A DNA stretch of 32,034 bases from Kitasatospora aureofaciens (lineage in GTDB: Bacteria; Actinomycetota; Actinomycetes; Streptomycetales; Streptomycetaceae), in the NCBI RefSeq assembly GCF_019192735.1, contig NZ_JAHTKP010000079.1, forward strand, positions 1 to 32,034, written 5' to 3'. The notes beneath the pieces are model-generated. The model saw only the letters and a list, made by a program, of their open reading frames with translations, ran no database searches and had not been told where the DNA came from. The position numbers were made by a program, and so were the translations under genes. Shown here in pieces: positions 24,164 to 31,921 of this stretch. Each line of letters begins with the position of its first letter. Within the stretch, counting starts at the first letter, position 1.

Positions 24164-26302
24164 TCAGCCGCGGGCGAGCCGGTCGGCCTGGTGGATCAGG
24201 TCTTCGGCCTGGCGGGCGAGGTTTCTGGCCGTTGCCGGGGTGAGCCGGCCGGAGCGGGGGGCGGTGGTGTCGAGGAGGTCGCCGATCTGCCGGGCGAGGC
24301 GGTCGCGCTGTTCGCCGAGGCTGACGAGCTTGGCGTTGGTGTCCTTGTAGCGGGTGTCACCGGGGGTGTCGGAGGCTGCGGCGGTGGTGGCGGCGGCGAG
24401 CGTGGCGGAGGCGAACTCGCCGACGCCCGCGTTGAGTTGCTTGTAGTCGGCGGCCAGTCGCCGGTTGTCGGCCTGGTCGGCAGCGCGCAGGCTCCTCGGG
24501 AGTGCGCAGGGGGAGAGGAACTCGGTCAGGACGCGGCCGTCGTGGGCGTAGACGTCGTGCAGGCCGAGCAGGGCGAGCATGGTGGGGCGGATGTCGGTGT
24601 GGTCGGACCAGACGGCGCCGGTCGCGCCGAGGTGCTTGACGCCCGGGCCGGCCAGGCCGAGCCAGGTGGTGTTGATGTCGGGCGCGAAGTCGCCGTGGTT
24701 CCACGCCTCCTCCGCGTTCAGACCCACGCAGGGGGTCGCGCAGTTCGCGGCGCCGGCGACGGCGAGGTAGTTCGGGTCGAGGAAGTCGGTGAAGGTGGCG
24801 GTGCGCAGGGGGTCGCCGGTGACCATGTGGAGGATCTTCATCTCGGTGCGGTCGGCGAGTCGGTGGCTGATCGCGTCGGTGGTGCCGGTGATCGGGTTGA
24901 CCGCGGTCAGCTCGGAGACGGCGCGTTCGAAGTCGCGGGTGGTGGCGGCGTCGGGAGCGGGGTTGCCGTCGAGGTAGAAGCTCGGGGCGGACTCGGACTT
25001 CAGCTGGAACGGGGTGGTGAGGTGCTGCTGGGTGGCGAGCAGTCCGCGGACGTTGGCGTTGATCTCGCCGATCTGCTGGTAGCTGCAGGAGGTGGTGACG
25101 CCGTCGCAGCCGGCCGGGCTGGGCTTGCCGCCCACGAAGTGGTCGTTTTCGTCGGAGGTGACGACGAAGAGGCTGTTGGCGGGGGTGATGCCGTCCTTGG
25201 CCAGGCGCTGGAAGAAGCCGTCGAAGGCCTGGTCGTACGCCTTGAGCTGGGCGACGTATCCGGCTTCGCCGGGGCCGAAGGCGCTGCCGCCGGGGTAGCG
25301 GTCGTGGGCGTCCGAGATGTAGCCGTAGGTGACGGGCACGCCGGCTTCCTGCATGGTGGCGAGGTAGCCGAGGGTGTTGTCGGCGGACATCGAGTCGAAG
25401 CCGGGGAAGCCGGGGTTGCCGGCCTTGTCCGTGACGGGGGCTCCGCCGATCGCGCGGACCGGGTGGTCGGGGGAGATCACGGCGTCGACGCTGCGGGCGC
25501 CGTAGAGGGCCTGGTATCCGTGGTAGCCCCCGGGTTCGTCGGGCAGCAGGTCCGGCCGGGCGGCGGGCGTCGCGCAGTGCGCGGAGCCCTGTGCGCAGTG
25601 GACGCCGATGCCGACGATGTCGGCCTGGGCCCGGACGGGGTCGGCCTTGGCCTCGGCGGCCTCGGGGGAGTCGGTGCCGAAGACCTTGGCGACGTCGGAG
25701 GTGGTGTTCTCCAGCACGGTGTTGGCCGTGGAGACCGCGCCGAAGTCGCAGCCCGCCCGGGTGTAGGCGGTCCAGGGGGCGGGGGTGTTCCGGCCGTCCG
25801 GAGTGACCATGGTCGGCGCGGTGTCGCTGGGGGTGGGGGTGGCCGGGTCGGCGATGCCGTCGGTCCAGTAGGCGAAGGTCCGGGCGGAGGCGCTGGTCCC
25901 GTCAGGCCTGTAGTACCGGTAGGAGTTGGACACCGGCTGTCCGTGATCGCCGCCGTAGAGCCCGGTGAGCTGGGTGAGGATGTCGTTGCCGGTGTGCGCG
26001 ATCAGCGGGGTGTGGTGGGAGGTGTCGACCGTCCCGTTGTGCTCCAGGAAGTCGAGCAGGTGTGGCATCTGCTCCAGGTCGGAGGGCACGTTCGGGTTGT
26101 CGCGGGTGAAGTGCACGTTGTCGAACGTCAGGTAGATGACGTGGTCTACCCGGCGGTCTCCGGCTCGCATGACGCATCCGCTCTCGCGATGGCGGGCGTC
26201 GGGGTGCTCGTCGGCGGCGAAGGCCTGCGGGACCGCGAGCAGGCCTGCGCCGAGGGCCGCGGCTGCGGCGAGGGCGACGACGGTGGGGCGTCGGGGGCCC
26301 AT
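24164..26302 (-). CDS. Secreted alkaline-phosphatase-superfamily phosphoesterase
   Basis: The 712-residue protein has a Sec signal peptide (MGPRRPTVVALAAAAALGAG..., likely cut after AFA at residue 29). Superfamily metal-site blocks follow: HVIYLTFDNVHFTRDNPN near the start, TPLIAHTGND (probable nucleophile Thr), ISDAHDR, VVTSDENDHF and, near the end of the catalytic part, WSDHTDIRPTMLALLG, the usual Asp-His metal ligands of sulfatase/phosphodiesterase-like enzymes. A C-terminal helical stretch of ~120 residues (ADYKQLNAGVGEFASATLAA..., LGEQRDRLARQIGDLLD) is extra. ATG 26300-26302 has a strong AAGGAG ribosome-binding site; the open frame upstream is not protein-like. The substrate is unknown. 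It is divergent from the acid phosphatase at 26693 across a 390-bp region, suggesting co-regulation, perhaps by phosphate status. Confidence 0.85.
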   Translation of the reverse strand: MGPRRPTVVALAAAAALGAGLLAVPQAFAADEHPDARHRESGCVMRAGDRRVDHVIYLTFDNVHFTRDNPNVPSDLEQMPHLLDFLEHNGTVDTSHHTPLIAHTGNDILTQLTGLYGGDHGQPVSNSYRYYRPDGTSASARTFAYWTDGIADPATPTPSDTAPTMVTPDGRNTPAPWTAYTRAGCDFGAVSTANTVLENTTSDVAKVFGTDSPEAAEAKADPVRAQADIVGIGVHCAQGSAHCATPAARPDLLPDEPGGYHGYQALYGARSVDAVISPDHPVRAIGGAPVTDKAGNPGFPGFDSMSADNTLGYLATMQEAGVPVTYGYISDAHDRYPGGSAFGPGEAGYVAQLKAYDQAFDGFFQRLAKDGITPANSLFVVTSDENDHFVGGKPSPAGCDGVTTSCSYQQIGEINANVRGLLATQQHLTTPFQLKSESAPSFYLDGNPAPDAATTRDFERAVSELTAVNPITGTTDAISHRLADRTEMKILHMVTGDPLRTATFTDFLDPNYLAVAGAANCATPCVGLNAEEAWNHGDFAPDINTTWLGLAGPGVKHLGATGAVWSDHTDIRPTMLALLGLHDVYAHDGRVLTEFLSPCALPRSLRAADQADNRRLAADYKQLNAGVGEFASATLAAATTAAASDTPGDTRYKDTNAKLVSLGEQRDRLARQIGDLLDTTAPRSGRLTPATARNLARQAEDLIHQADRLARG

Positions 26303-26363
26303 GCTGACTCCTTGTGGGGCAGGGGGGTTGGGGCGCGCGTGAACGGCAGCGCACGGGCATGAT

Positions 26364-26395
26364 GATGTGCGGGCACGACGATGTGCGGGCACGGC
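26364..26395. repeat. Tandem 16-bp repeat upstream of the secreted phosphatase
   Basis: GATGTGCGGGCACGAC (26364-26379) is followed directly by GATGTGCGGGCACGGC (26380-26395), differing at one base, with a degenerate partial copy before it (GCACGGGCAT). The repeat lies 62 bp upstream of the minus-strand phosphatase start, within its leader or promoter. It could be a cis-regulatory array or simple slippage. Confidence 0.5.
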
Positions 26396-26554
26396 GGCGC
26401 GCAGGAAGGACAGCGCGTGGGGATGGTGCGCGTCGACCGGGTGATGATCCGGCGAAGTGGACGAAAGGTTGCCACAGCCTGAACTCGTCGCAACAGTCTG
26501 TAGAAGGCAATCGGGTCGATATTCCACCTGCTGAGACGCCGTCCGGTCGGCATC

Positions 26555-26612
26555 GCGCGTAGACCATGCGCGTAGACGTGCCTTGACCTGCCAGGTTCAC
26601 CGACCCTACGGT
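26555..26612 (+). promoter_or_regulatory. Candidate promoter with direct repeats and a -35 palindrome
   Basis: TTGACC (26583-26588) and TACGGT (26607-26612) are spaced by 18 bp, a fair match to the housekeeping sigma consensus, about 80 bp ahead of the acid phosphatase start. ACCTG-C-CAGGT (26586-26596) is a palindrome overlapping the -35 end and spacer. Two copies of GCGCGTAGAC (26555-26564 and 26568-26577, 13-bp period) sit just upstream, where an activator would bind. No classical PHO box (GTTCACC repeated every 11 bp) is present; only one GTTCACC occurs. Confidence 0.45.
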
Positions 26613-26692
26613 TCGGGGCAGCACGGAGCCGCCGCGTAGCTCGACGGGCGAGTCACGCCCCTCGTGGCACGCGGCAGAAGGAGCCAACCCTC

Positions 26693-27478
26693 ATGCGCGG
26701 AAGTACCTTGACGTCACCTGCCCGAGGCCTGGCCACCCTTGCCGTCGGCGTGGTCGCCGGCGCGGTGGTGGCCGGCGGAGGACTCGCGTCGGCGGATGCC
26801 AAAGCCCCCCGGACCGACCGTCAGATCACCAACATGACCGACGAAGTGGCCAAGATCAAGGCGTACTACGGTGACACCGTCGACGCCAAGGGCGAGCACT
26901 GGCCGTCCCCCGACAGCAACTACGCCGTCCAGGTGCGCGGCATCGAGAACCAGGCCGAGAAGTACCTGGCCCAGCGTGCGAAGCACGATCGCGACGGCCG
27001 CAAGGCCATCGTCCTCGACGTGGACGACACCACGCTGTCCACGTACAACTACGAGCTGGAGACGACGTTCGTCTACAACCCCGTCAGCAACGCCCAGTAC
27101 ATCGCCACCAAGACCATGCCGGCCGTCTTCGGCATGAACCAGCTGGCGACCCGGGCGCAGCAGCAGGGTTACACCGTCTTCTACGTCACCGGCCGCCCCG
27201 AGTCCCAGCGCGTCGCCACCGCGGCCAACCTCGCCGCCGTCGGCTTCCCCGCCGCGGACCCGGCGCACCTGTTCATGAAGGACAAGAGCGCACCCCCGTC
27301 CTACCTGAGCTGCGGCGCGAACTGCTCCGTCGTGGAGTACAAGTCCGGTACCCGGGCCCACATCGAGAGCCTCGGCTACGACATCGTGGGCAACTTCGGG
27401 GACCAGCAGAGCGACCTGTCCGGCGGTCACGCGGACCGGACCTTCAAGCTGCCGAACCCGATGTACTACCTGCCGTAG
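26693..27478 (+). CDS. Secreted HAD-superfamily acid phosphatase (class B/plant-type)
   Basis: The 261-residue protein has a signal peptide (hydrophobic LATLAVGVVAGAVVAGGGL, ASADA cleavage region). HAD motifs follow in order: motif I IVLDVDDTTLSTYN (near residue 107-118, nucleophile and acid Asp), motif II VFYVTGRPESQR (near 163), the lysine motif LFMKDKSAPPSY, and motif IV VGNFGDQQSDL. These match the HAD acid phosphatases of the Acid_phosphat_B group, which release phosphate from monoesters outside the cell. ATG 26693 has AGAAGGAG upstream. It is followed by a strong terminator and is divergent from the larger phosphatase. Confidence 0.9.
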   Translation: MRGSTLTSPARGLATLAVGVVAGAVVAGGGLASADAKAPRTDRQITNMTDEVAKIKAYYGDTVDAKGEHWPSPDSNYAVQVRGIENQAEKYLAQRAKHDRDGRKAIVLDVDDTTLSTYNYELETTFVYNPVSNAQYIATKTMPAVFGMNQLATRAQQQGYTVFYVTGRPESQRVATAANLAAVGFPAADPAHLFMKDKSAPPSYLSCGANCSVVEYKSGTRAHIESLGYDIVGNFGDQQSDLSGGHADRTFKLPNPMYYLP

Positions 27479-27499
27479 CCGGTCGGAACGTGCCGCCGC

Positions 27500-27539
27500 G
27501 CGGCCCGATGCCGCCGACCGCGCGGAGGCATCGGGCCGC
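27500..27539. terminator. Bidirectional terminator between convergent genes
   Basis: GCGGCCCGATGCC (27500-27512) and GGCATCGGGCCGC (27527-27539) form a perfect 13-bp stem with a 14-nt loop. It is 22 bp after the acid phosphatase stop and 21 bp after the stop of the convergent gene ending at 27560, so it can serve both. Confidence 0.85.
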
Positions 27540-27559
27540 AGTGTGCGTCAGTGGGGGAC

Positions 27560-28168
27560 TCAGCTGCTGGTGACGCTGATCTCGGAGGTCTGTGTGCCGT
27601 CGGAGAAGTCCACCACGAGCGAGGCGGGGCCGGGCTGCCTCACCTTCATCGTGTAGCCGGAGGCCGGCACCGCGGACACCAGGCAGACGACGCTCGGGTC
27701 CACCGCGACGGTCGCCGTACCGCCGGCGGCCTGGTACGTCCTCATCATGGCATCCCGGGAGCAGCCGGACGGACCGCCGTCGGCCGACGGGAGCTGGGAA
27801 CGGCCGGCGGTCGGTTCCACGCTGCCCATCGAGATCTTCGGGGTGGCGGGTGCCGGCGCGGGTGTCGCCCGGTCGGACGGCGTGGCGGAGGCGCCGGCGC
27901 CGACGGTCGGCATCGGGGCGGCCGTGGGTGTCGTCGCCACCGGCGCGCGGGTCACCGTGACGACGGTGGTGGGGATCGAACGGGCTGCCGGAACACCGGC
28001 CGTGGCGGGACGGATCACCACACGCACCGTCAGGGCGACCGCGGTGACGCCGATGGCCGTGCACCCCAGCCAGATGAGCGGATAGCGCTGGACGGGTGTC
28101 CGGGCACGGATGAGGCGGTGCGCGCGGCCGTGGTCCGAGCGACGGTGGTCCGGGCGAGGAGGGCGCAC
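27560..28168 (-). CDS. Small membrane-anchored exported protein, unknown function
   Basis: About 202 residues: a basic start (HRLIRARTPVQRYP), one transmembrane helix (LIWLGCTAIGVTAVALTVRVV), a Thr/Pro/Ala/Val-rich linker (TVVTVTRAPVATTPTAAPMP...), and a compact C-terminal domain (GCSRDAMMRTYQAAGGTATV, VDPSVVCLVSAVPASGYTMK, LVVDFSDGTQTSEISVTSS). The two Cys residues (GCSRD, VVCLV) could form a disulfide outside the cell. The start is uncertain: GTG 28166-28168 is in frame but has no good ribosome-binding site. No family is recognised. It is divergent from the CAP fusion gene at 28208 and both carry one membrane anchor and a Pro/Ala linker, so they may act together at the cell surface. Confidence 0.6.
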   Translation of the reverse strand: MRPPRPDHRRSDHGRAHRLIRARTPVQRYPLIWLGCTAIGVTAVALTVRVVIRPATAGVPAARSIPTTVVTVTRAPVATTPTAAPMPTVGAGASATPSDRATPAPAPATPKISMGSVEPTAGRSQLPSADGGPSGCSRDAMMRTYQAAGGTATVAVDPSVVCLVSAVPASGYTMKVRQPGPASLVVDFSDGTQTSEISVTSS

Positions 28169-28207
28169 GGTGGTTCGGACGCCTCGGTTCGGTTCCGCCT
28201 GCGGCTG

Positions 28208-29614
28208 ATGACGATCGCGGTGGACAAGGTCCGCCGACACCGCCGGGCCGTCCGGGCGACGTCCGCGGCCCCGGGCGGTGATGGGCCGGAGAAGCCGGCC
28301 CGGCCCACCGTCGACTTCGTCGACCTGACGGTCGTGCGGCTGGAGCTGACCGGCGAACGGCGGGAGATCGCGGAGGCCACCCGGTGGCTCGGCGACTCCG
28401 CGTGGGACGTGCTGGCCCTGTGGTGGCTGGAGGCCTGCGGCGTCATCGACCGGGCCGAGCTGGCCGAGGCGCTGGACCTCTCGCGCCAACAGGCGGCGGT
28501 ACTGCTGGACCGGTTGACGGCCGGCCTCGCCTCCGCCCGGGTTGCTCAGCGGGCGCTGGCGGCCGTGCCCGGCTGCAGGGAGCTGAGAGCCCTGGTCGAG
28601 GCCTGGAGCGGCGTGCCGGACCCCGGCTGGCGTGAGCGGATCACCGACCACGCCTCCCGGTGCGTGGCCTGCTTCCGCTGCTCCGGTGCCCTGACACCGC
28701 CCGAGAACGTGCTCGGGGGACTGCCGCTGGTACCGCTGCCCGGTGCTCTTGCAACTGGGACTGGGGCGTCCTCGGGTTCGTCGGCAGGCGAGGGACATCG
28801 CCGCAGCCGTCGTTCGGGCAGGCGACGGCCGGTTGCCGCGGTGTCGACGCGCGTGTGGGTCTCGCTGTCGGCGGCGGGAGCGGTGACCGGTGTCTGTGCT
28901 CTCGCCGCCCTCTGCGGCGGCCCGGCGCAGGCACCGTCCGCCGTGCTCGTGGGCCCGGTCGACGCGCTGGAGACCGCGACGGCCCGTCCCGCGCCGCCCG
29001 ACGAGCCCCCTGCCGTGGTCGCCGCCGGGTCCGCCTCCCCGGAGCCCTCCGCCGCCGTTCCCGCGGGAACGCAGAGCCCCTCCGGTATCCCGTCGGCCGC
29101 CGTAGCGGTCACATCGCCGGTCACGCTGCCGGCCGCCCCGTCGGCCGGGCCGTCCCTGCGCTCCAGCGCTTCCCTGGCGCTGCGCCCGTCCGCGACACCC
29201 ACGCCATCGTCGATCACGCCGGACCCGGCCCGGGGGCCGGCCCCCCAGGTGGTCATGATGGTGAACGCGCAGCGCAGGGACCTCGGGTGTGCTCCCCTCC
29301 GCAGTGACGCCCGGCTCCAGTACGCCGCCCAACGGCACGCCGACGACATGGCGGCCCGGCGATACTTCGGGCGTGTCGATCCCGACGGGGCGGGGCCGGA
29401 ACGGCGGATCGACGAGGCCGGCTACCCGTGGACGGGTGCGATCGAGGCCAACGCCCGCGGCCAACAGGACGCCGCCACGGTGATGTCGGTCTGGACAGCC
29501 GATCCGAGCGCCCGCAGCCGCCTCCTCGACTGCGGCTTCACCGACATCGGGGTCGGCGTCCACCCGGGCGACGGCGGCCCATGGTGGACGCTCGACCTCG
29601 GCACCACGCGATGA
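28208..29614 (+). CDS. CAP-domain protein with cytoplasmic HTH-like and zinc-finger anti-sigma-like region
   Basis: The protein has 468 residues. The N-terminal cytoplasmic part (~38-105: SAWDVLALWWLEACGVIDRA, ELAEALDLSRQQAAVLLDRL) resembles region 4 helix-turn-helix of ECF sigma factors or a related three-helix fold. Around residue 148 is HASRCVACFRC, an H-x3-C-x2-C motif as in zinc-binding anti-sigma factors. A transmembrane helix (~215-238) and a Pro/Ala/Ser linker follow. The C-terminus (~348-468) is a complete CAP domain: VVMMVNAQRRDLGCAPLRSD, AAQRHADDMAARRYFGRVDP, WSVWTADPSARS-like helix and LLDCGFTDIGVGVHPGDGGP. ATG 28208 was chosen, although the ribosome-binding site is poor and in-frame GTGs lie upstream near 28131-28146. 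The layout suggests a membrane-spanning protein linking the cell wall space to transcription control, but this is inference. Confidence 0.65.
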   Translation: MTIAVDKVRRHRRAVRATSAAPGGDGPEKPARPTVDFVDLTVVRLELTGERREIAEATRWLGDSAWDVLALWWLEACGVIDRAELAEALDLSRQQAAVLLDRLTAGLASARVAQRALAAVPGCRELRALVEAWSGVPDPGWRERITDHASRCVACFRCSGALTPPENVLGGLPLVPLPGALATGTGASSGSSAGEGHRRSRRSGRRRPVAAVSTRVWVSLSAAGAVTGVCALAALCGGPAQAPSAVLVGPVDALETATARPAPPDEPPAVVAAGSASPEPSAAVPAGTQSPSGIPSAAVAVTSPVTLPAAPSAGPSLRSSASLALRPSATPTPSSITPDPARGPAPQVVMMVNAQRRDLGCAPLRSDARLQYAAQRHADDMAARRYFGRVDPDGAGPERRIDEAGYPWTGAIEANARGQQDAATVMSVWTADPSARSRLLDCGFTDIGVGVHPGDGGPWWTLDLGTTR

Positions 29615-29729
29615 GTCCCAACGCACGGCACGATGTCCGGATCGCCGCCGTCGGCGCTCGCACCTGCGCCCGGTGAGGCCGCGCAAGTCCCCGGCGCCGC
29701 CACTCTCGTGGCCGTCGGCCAGGACGAGG

Positions 29730-29798
29730 GGGACGGTGGGCGAGATCGGCCACCACATGGACGTAAGGCTTGTCGATCTCACGTGGGGCGAGGCGCAT
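29730..29798 (-). pseudogene. N-terminal scrap resembling urease gamma subunit
   Basis: On the minus strand a textbook AAGGAGG (29804-29810) is followed 5 nt later by ATG and MRLAPREIDKPYVHVVADLA, then HR. This is similar to the UreA N-terminus (M-x-L-x-P-x-E-x-x-x-L-x-x-x-x-A-x-x-A-x-x-R). After about 22 residues it becomes Pro/Arg-rich, so the remainder is lost or frameshifted. No other urease gene is present. The similarity is short and should be treated with caution. Confidence 0.35.
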
Positions 29799-29891
29799 CG
29801 GGCCCTCCTTTGAGCTCCTTGATACGGACATCGTGTTCCGCGCGGACATGTGGGGACGGGGGGGCAGCTCGGCAGGGCCACCCGCTCATCG

Positions 29892-29913
29892 GAACAGTGT
29901 TCTGTTTCCGGAA
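29892..29913. promoter_or_regulatory. Two adjacent palindromes upstream of the nucleobase permease
   Basis: GAACA-G-TGTTC (29892-29902) and TTCCGGAA (29906-29913) lie side by side in an AT-richer patch about 300 bp before the permease start and just ahead of a possible -35 (TTGACG). They could be an operator pair for a dimeric regulator. Confidence 0.35.
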
Positions 29914-30207
29914 CTTTGACGAATTGTCACGACCAGTGGATTGGTTGCCAGGTACTGGCGGAACCCACAACCGGGTGCAGCTGTCCGATCCGGCCGGATG
30001 GCGGATCACACAGTGGCTCTGGTCACCGGCCGGGCCTCTAGAGTTTTCACAACCGGATGCCGGCACCCGCGCACCAGGCGGGATCAACGCCCCCGGACGC
30101 CTTTCCTTCACCCTCTCCACCCTGGCCGCCATCCCCCTGCCGCCAGGACCGCCGCACCGTCGCGCCCGGTCCGGAACGGCGCTGTCCGCGCACCATCGGA
30201 GGTACCC

Positions 30208-31758
30208 ATGCACTCGCACGGCGAGTCCGAAAACGCCACACCCGGCTCCGCGCCGGTCCACCCCGTCGATCAGGTGCTGCCCGCTCCACGGTTGGCGATC
30301 CTCGGTCTCCAGCACGTCTTCATCATGTACGCAGGCGCTGTCGCCGTCCCGTTCATCGTGGGCAGCGCCCTCAAGCTCGATCTGCACACCATTGCCCTGC
30401 TGGTCAATGCGGACCTGCTGGTCGCCGGTATTGCGACGATCATTCAGGCGGTGGGCGTCTCCCATGTCCTCGGTGTCCGGCTGCCGGTGGTGGCCGGTGC
30501 CACCTTCACCGTGGTCAGCCCGATGATCACCATCGCGGCCAGGCACGGACTGCCTACGGTCTACGGCGCGATGCTCGTCTCCGGCGTGTTCGGCCTGCTC
30601 ATCGCGAAACCGTTCGCCAAGATGATCAAGTTCTTCCCGCCGCTGGTGGCGGGCACGGTCATCATGATCATCGGGCTCTCGCTGATCGGCCCGGGAGCGG
30701 GCATGATCGCCGGACACGACACCTCGGCCGCCGGCTACGGGAAGCTGTCGCACATCGCCCTCGGCTTCGGCGTGATCGCGCTGATCGTGCTGTTCAGCCG
30801 GCTGCTGCGCGGCCTCCTGGGCCAGCTCGCGCCGTTGCTGGCGCTGGCCTTGGGCACGCTGGCCTCGATCCCGCTGCACCTGTTCGACCTGAGCGGGGTC
30901 CGCTCCGCGGGCTGGTTCGGCATCGCTTCGCCGTTCCACTTCGGCGCGCCCCGGTTCGACGCGGCGGCGATCGTCTCGATGTGCATCGTGCTGCTGGTGA
31001 CCTACACCGAGTCCACCGCGGACATGCTCGCCGTGGCCGAGATGACCGGCAAGGAGCTGACCGACGCGGACATCGCGCGCGGCCTCGCCACCGACGGCCT
31101 GTCCGCCGTGCTCGGCGGCTGCATGAACTCCTTCCCCGACACCGCGTACGCGGAGAACGTCGGCCTGGTGCAGATGACGGGGGTGCGCAGCCGCTGGGTG
31201 GTCGCGGTGGCGGGCTGCTTCCTGCTGGTGATGGGCCTGGTGCCCAAGGTCGGTGCGCTGATCGCGGCTGTCCCCGAGCCGGTGGTCGGCGGGGCGGCCC
31301 TGGTGATGTTCGCGATGGTCACCGCGGTCGGCGTGCAGACGCTGAAGGAGGTCGAGTTCAACGGCAATCACAACCTGCTGATCGTTGCTGTCTCGCTCGG
31401 TGTCGGCCTGCTGCCGGCGGTCGCCACCGACCCGTACGGCAACGAGGTGTTCTTCCAGCACTTCCCCGCATGGGCGCAGACCGTCTTCGGCAGCCCGATC
31501 ACCCTGACGGTGATCCTCGCCTTCACCCTCAACCTGCTCTTCAACCACCTCAAGCTGTCGGCCCTCCGCCCCTCGGCGGCCTCGGCCGCCTCCCCCGCCG
31601 CCGCGGAGGAGGATCCGATGCCAGTGCCGCAGGATTGTTCGGCGGCATGCGCACGGCGGATCACCTTGTCATCGCATACCCACTTCTGGGAGTCCCCGCA
31701 TCCCGGTGTCTCCGCAGCGCGTGGCGGACAGTGCGGATGCGGCCGTCGTTCACGTTGA
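30208..31758 (+). CDS. NCS2-family nucleobase permease (uracil/xanthine permease)
   Basis: The 516-residue protein has 12-14 hydrophobic segments. Family signatures are the TM1 block LGLQHVFIMYAGAVAVPFIV with its QH pair, and the NAT signature ENVGLVQMTG in DTAYAENVGLVQMTGVRSR, preceded by the TM8 acidic block VTYTESTADMLAVAEMTG. Such proteins import uracil, xanthine, uric acid or other purines with H+ or Na+. ATG 30208 has CGGAGG upstream (30197-30202). The native C-terminus probably ends near AAAEEDP (~31620). The last ~45 residues are Cys/His-rich and unlike the family, as if the original stop was lost by a join at about 31620. No purine catabolic genes adjoin it. The exact substrate cannot be read by eye. 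Confidence 0.88.
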   Translation: MHSHGESENATPGSAPVHPVDQVLPAPRLAILGLQHVFIMYAGAVAVPFIVGSALKLDLHTIALLVNADLLVAGIATIIQAVGVSHVLGVRLPVVAGATFTVVSPMITIAARHGLPTVYGAMLVSGVFGLLIAKPFAKMIKFFPPLVAGTVIMIIGLSLIGPGAGMIAGHDTSAAGYGKLSHIALGFGVIALIVLFSRLLRGLLGQLAPLLALALGTLASIPLHLFDLSGVRSAGWFGIASPFHFGAPRFDAAAIVSMCIVLLVTYTESTADMLAVAEMTGKELTDADIARGLATDGLSAVLGGCMNSFPDTAYAENVGLVQMTGVRSRWVVAVAGCFLLVMGLVPKVGALIAAVPEPVVGGAALVMFAMVTAVGVQTLKEVEFNGNHNLLIVAVSLGVGLLPAVATDPYGNEVFFQHFPAWAQTVFGSPITLTVILAFTLNLLFNHLKLSALRPSAASAASPAAAEEDPMPVPQDCSAACARRITLSSHTHFWESPHPGVSAARGGQCGCGRRSR

Positions 31759-31801
31759 ACTCGCCACCACCGGTAGCCGGCCTTCGGGGAGTCGCCCGGT
31801 T

Positions 31802-31844
31802 CTGTGCCCGGCCTTGTCGTGTTGTCGACGAAGGCCGGGCACAG
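31802..31844. terminator. Strong hairpin (14-bp perfect stem), terminator
   Basis: CTGTGCCCGGCCTT (31802-31815) and AAGGCCGGGCACAG (31831-31844) pair perfectly around a 15-nt loop. It lies 43 bp past the permease stop and 78 bp past the stop of the minus-strand gene at the window edge, so it can end transcription from both sides. Confidence 0.8.
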
Positions 31845-31921
31845 CCGTACCACATGGCGCTCTGCCGAGGAGGTCAGAACGGACCTTCTCCCCGAAGTGA
31901 AGTTCCCCCAAGGCCGGGTAG

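Larger units (their letters stand above)
29615..30207. other. 593-bp gap with a urease-gamma-like scrap and two palindromes
   Basis: No intact gene. The gap contains the minus-strand scrap at 29730-29798 and the palindromes at 29892-29913. The leader of the permease gene occupies the right part; no confident -10/-35 pair was found (TTGACG at 29916-29921 is a possible -35). Confidence 0.4.

Noticed and set aside
21848..26362. Long open frames on both strands in alternate frames across the CAP, binding-protein and phosphatase genes
   Set aside because: Composition is Gly/Val/Arg- or Pro/His/Arg-rich with no domain; the chosen minus-strand frames have signal peptides, motifs and ribosome-binding sites.
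26592..26616. Possible PHO box (GTTCACC) upstream of the acid phosphatase
   Set aside because: Only one GTTCACC is present; the second GGTTC is 16 bp away, not the 11-bp period of PhoP sites.
29779..31548. Minus-strand open frame (~590 codons) opposite the NCS2 permease
   Set aside because: Charged, low-complexity shadow of the permease gene.
31661..31855. Minus-strand frame reading ...GEFNVNDGRIRTVRHALRRH...
   Set aside because: Parts look protein-like, but it overlaps the terminator hairpin, lacks a start signal and matches no family I can name.
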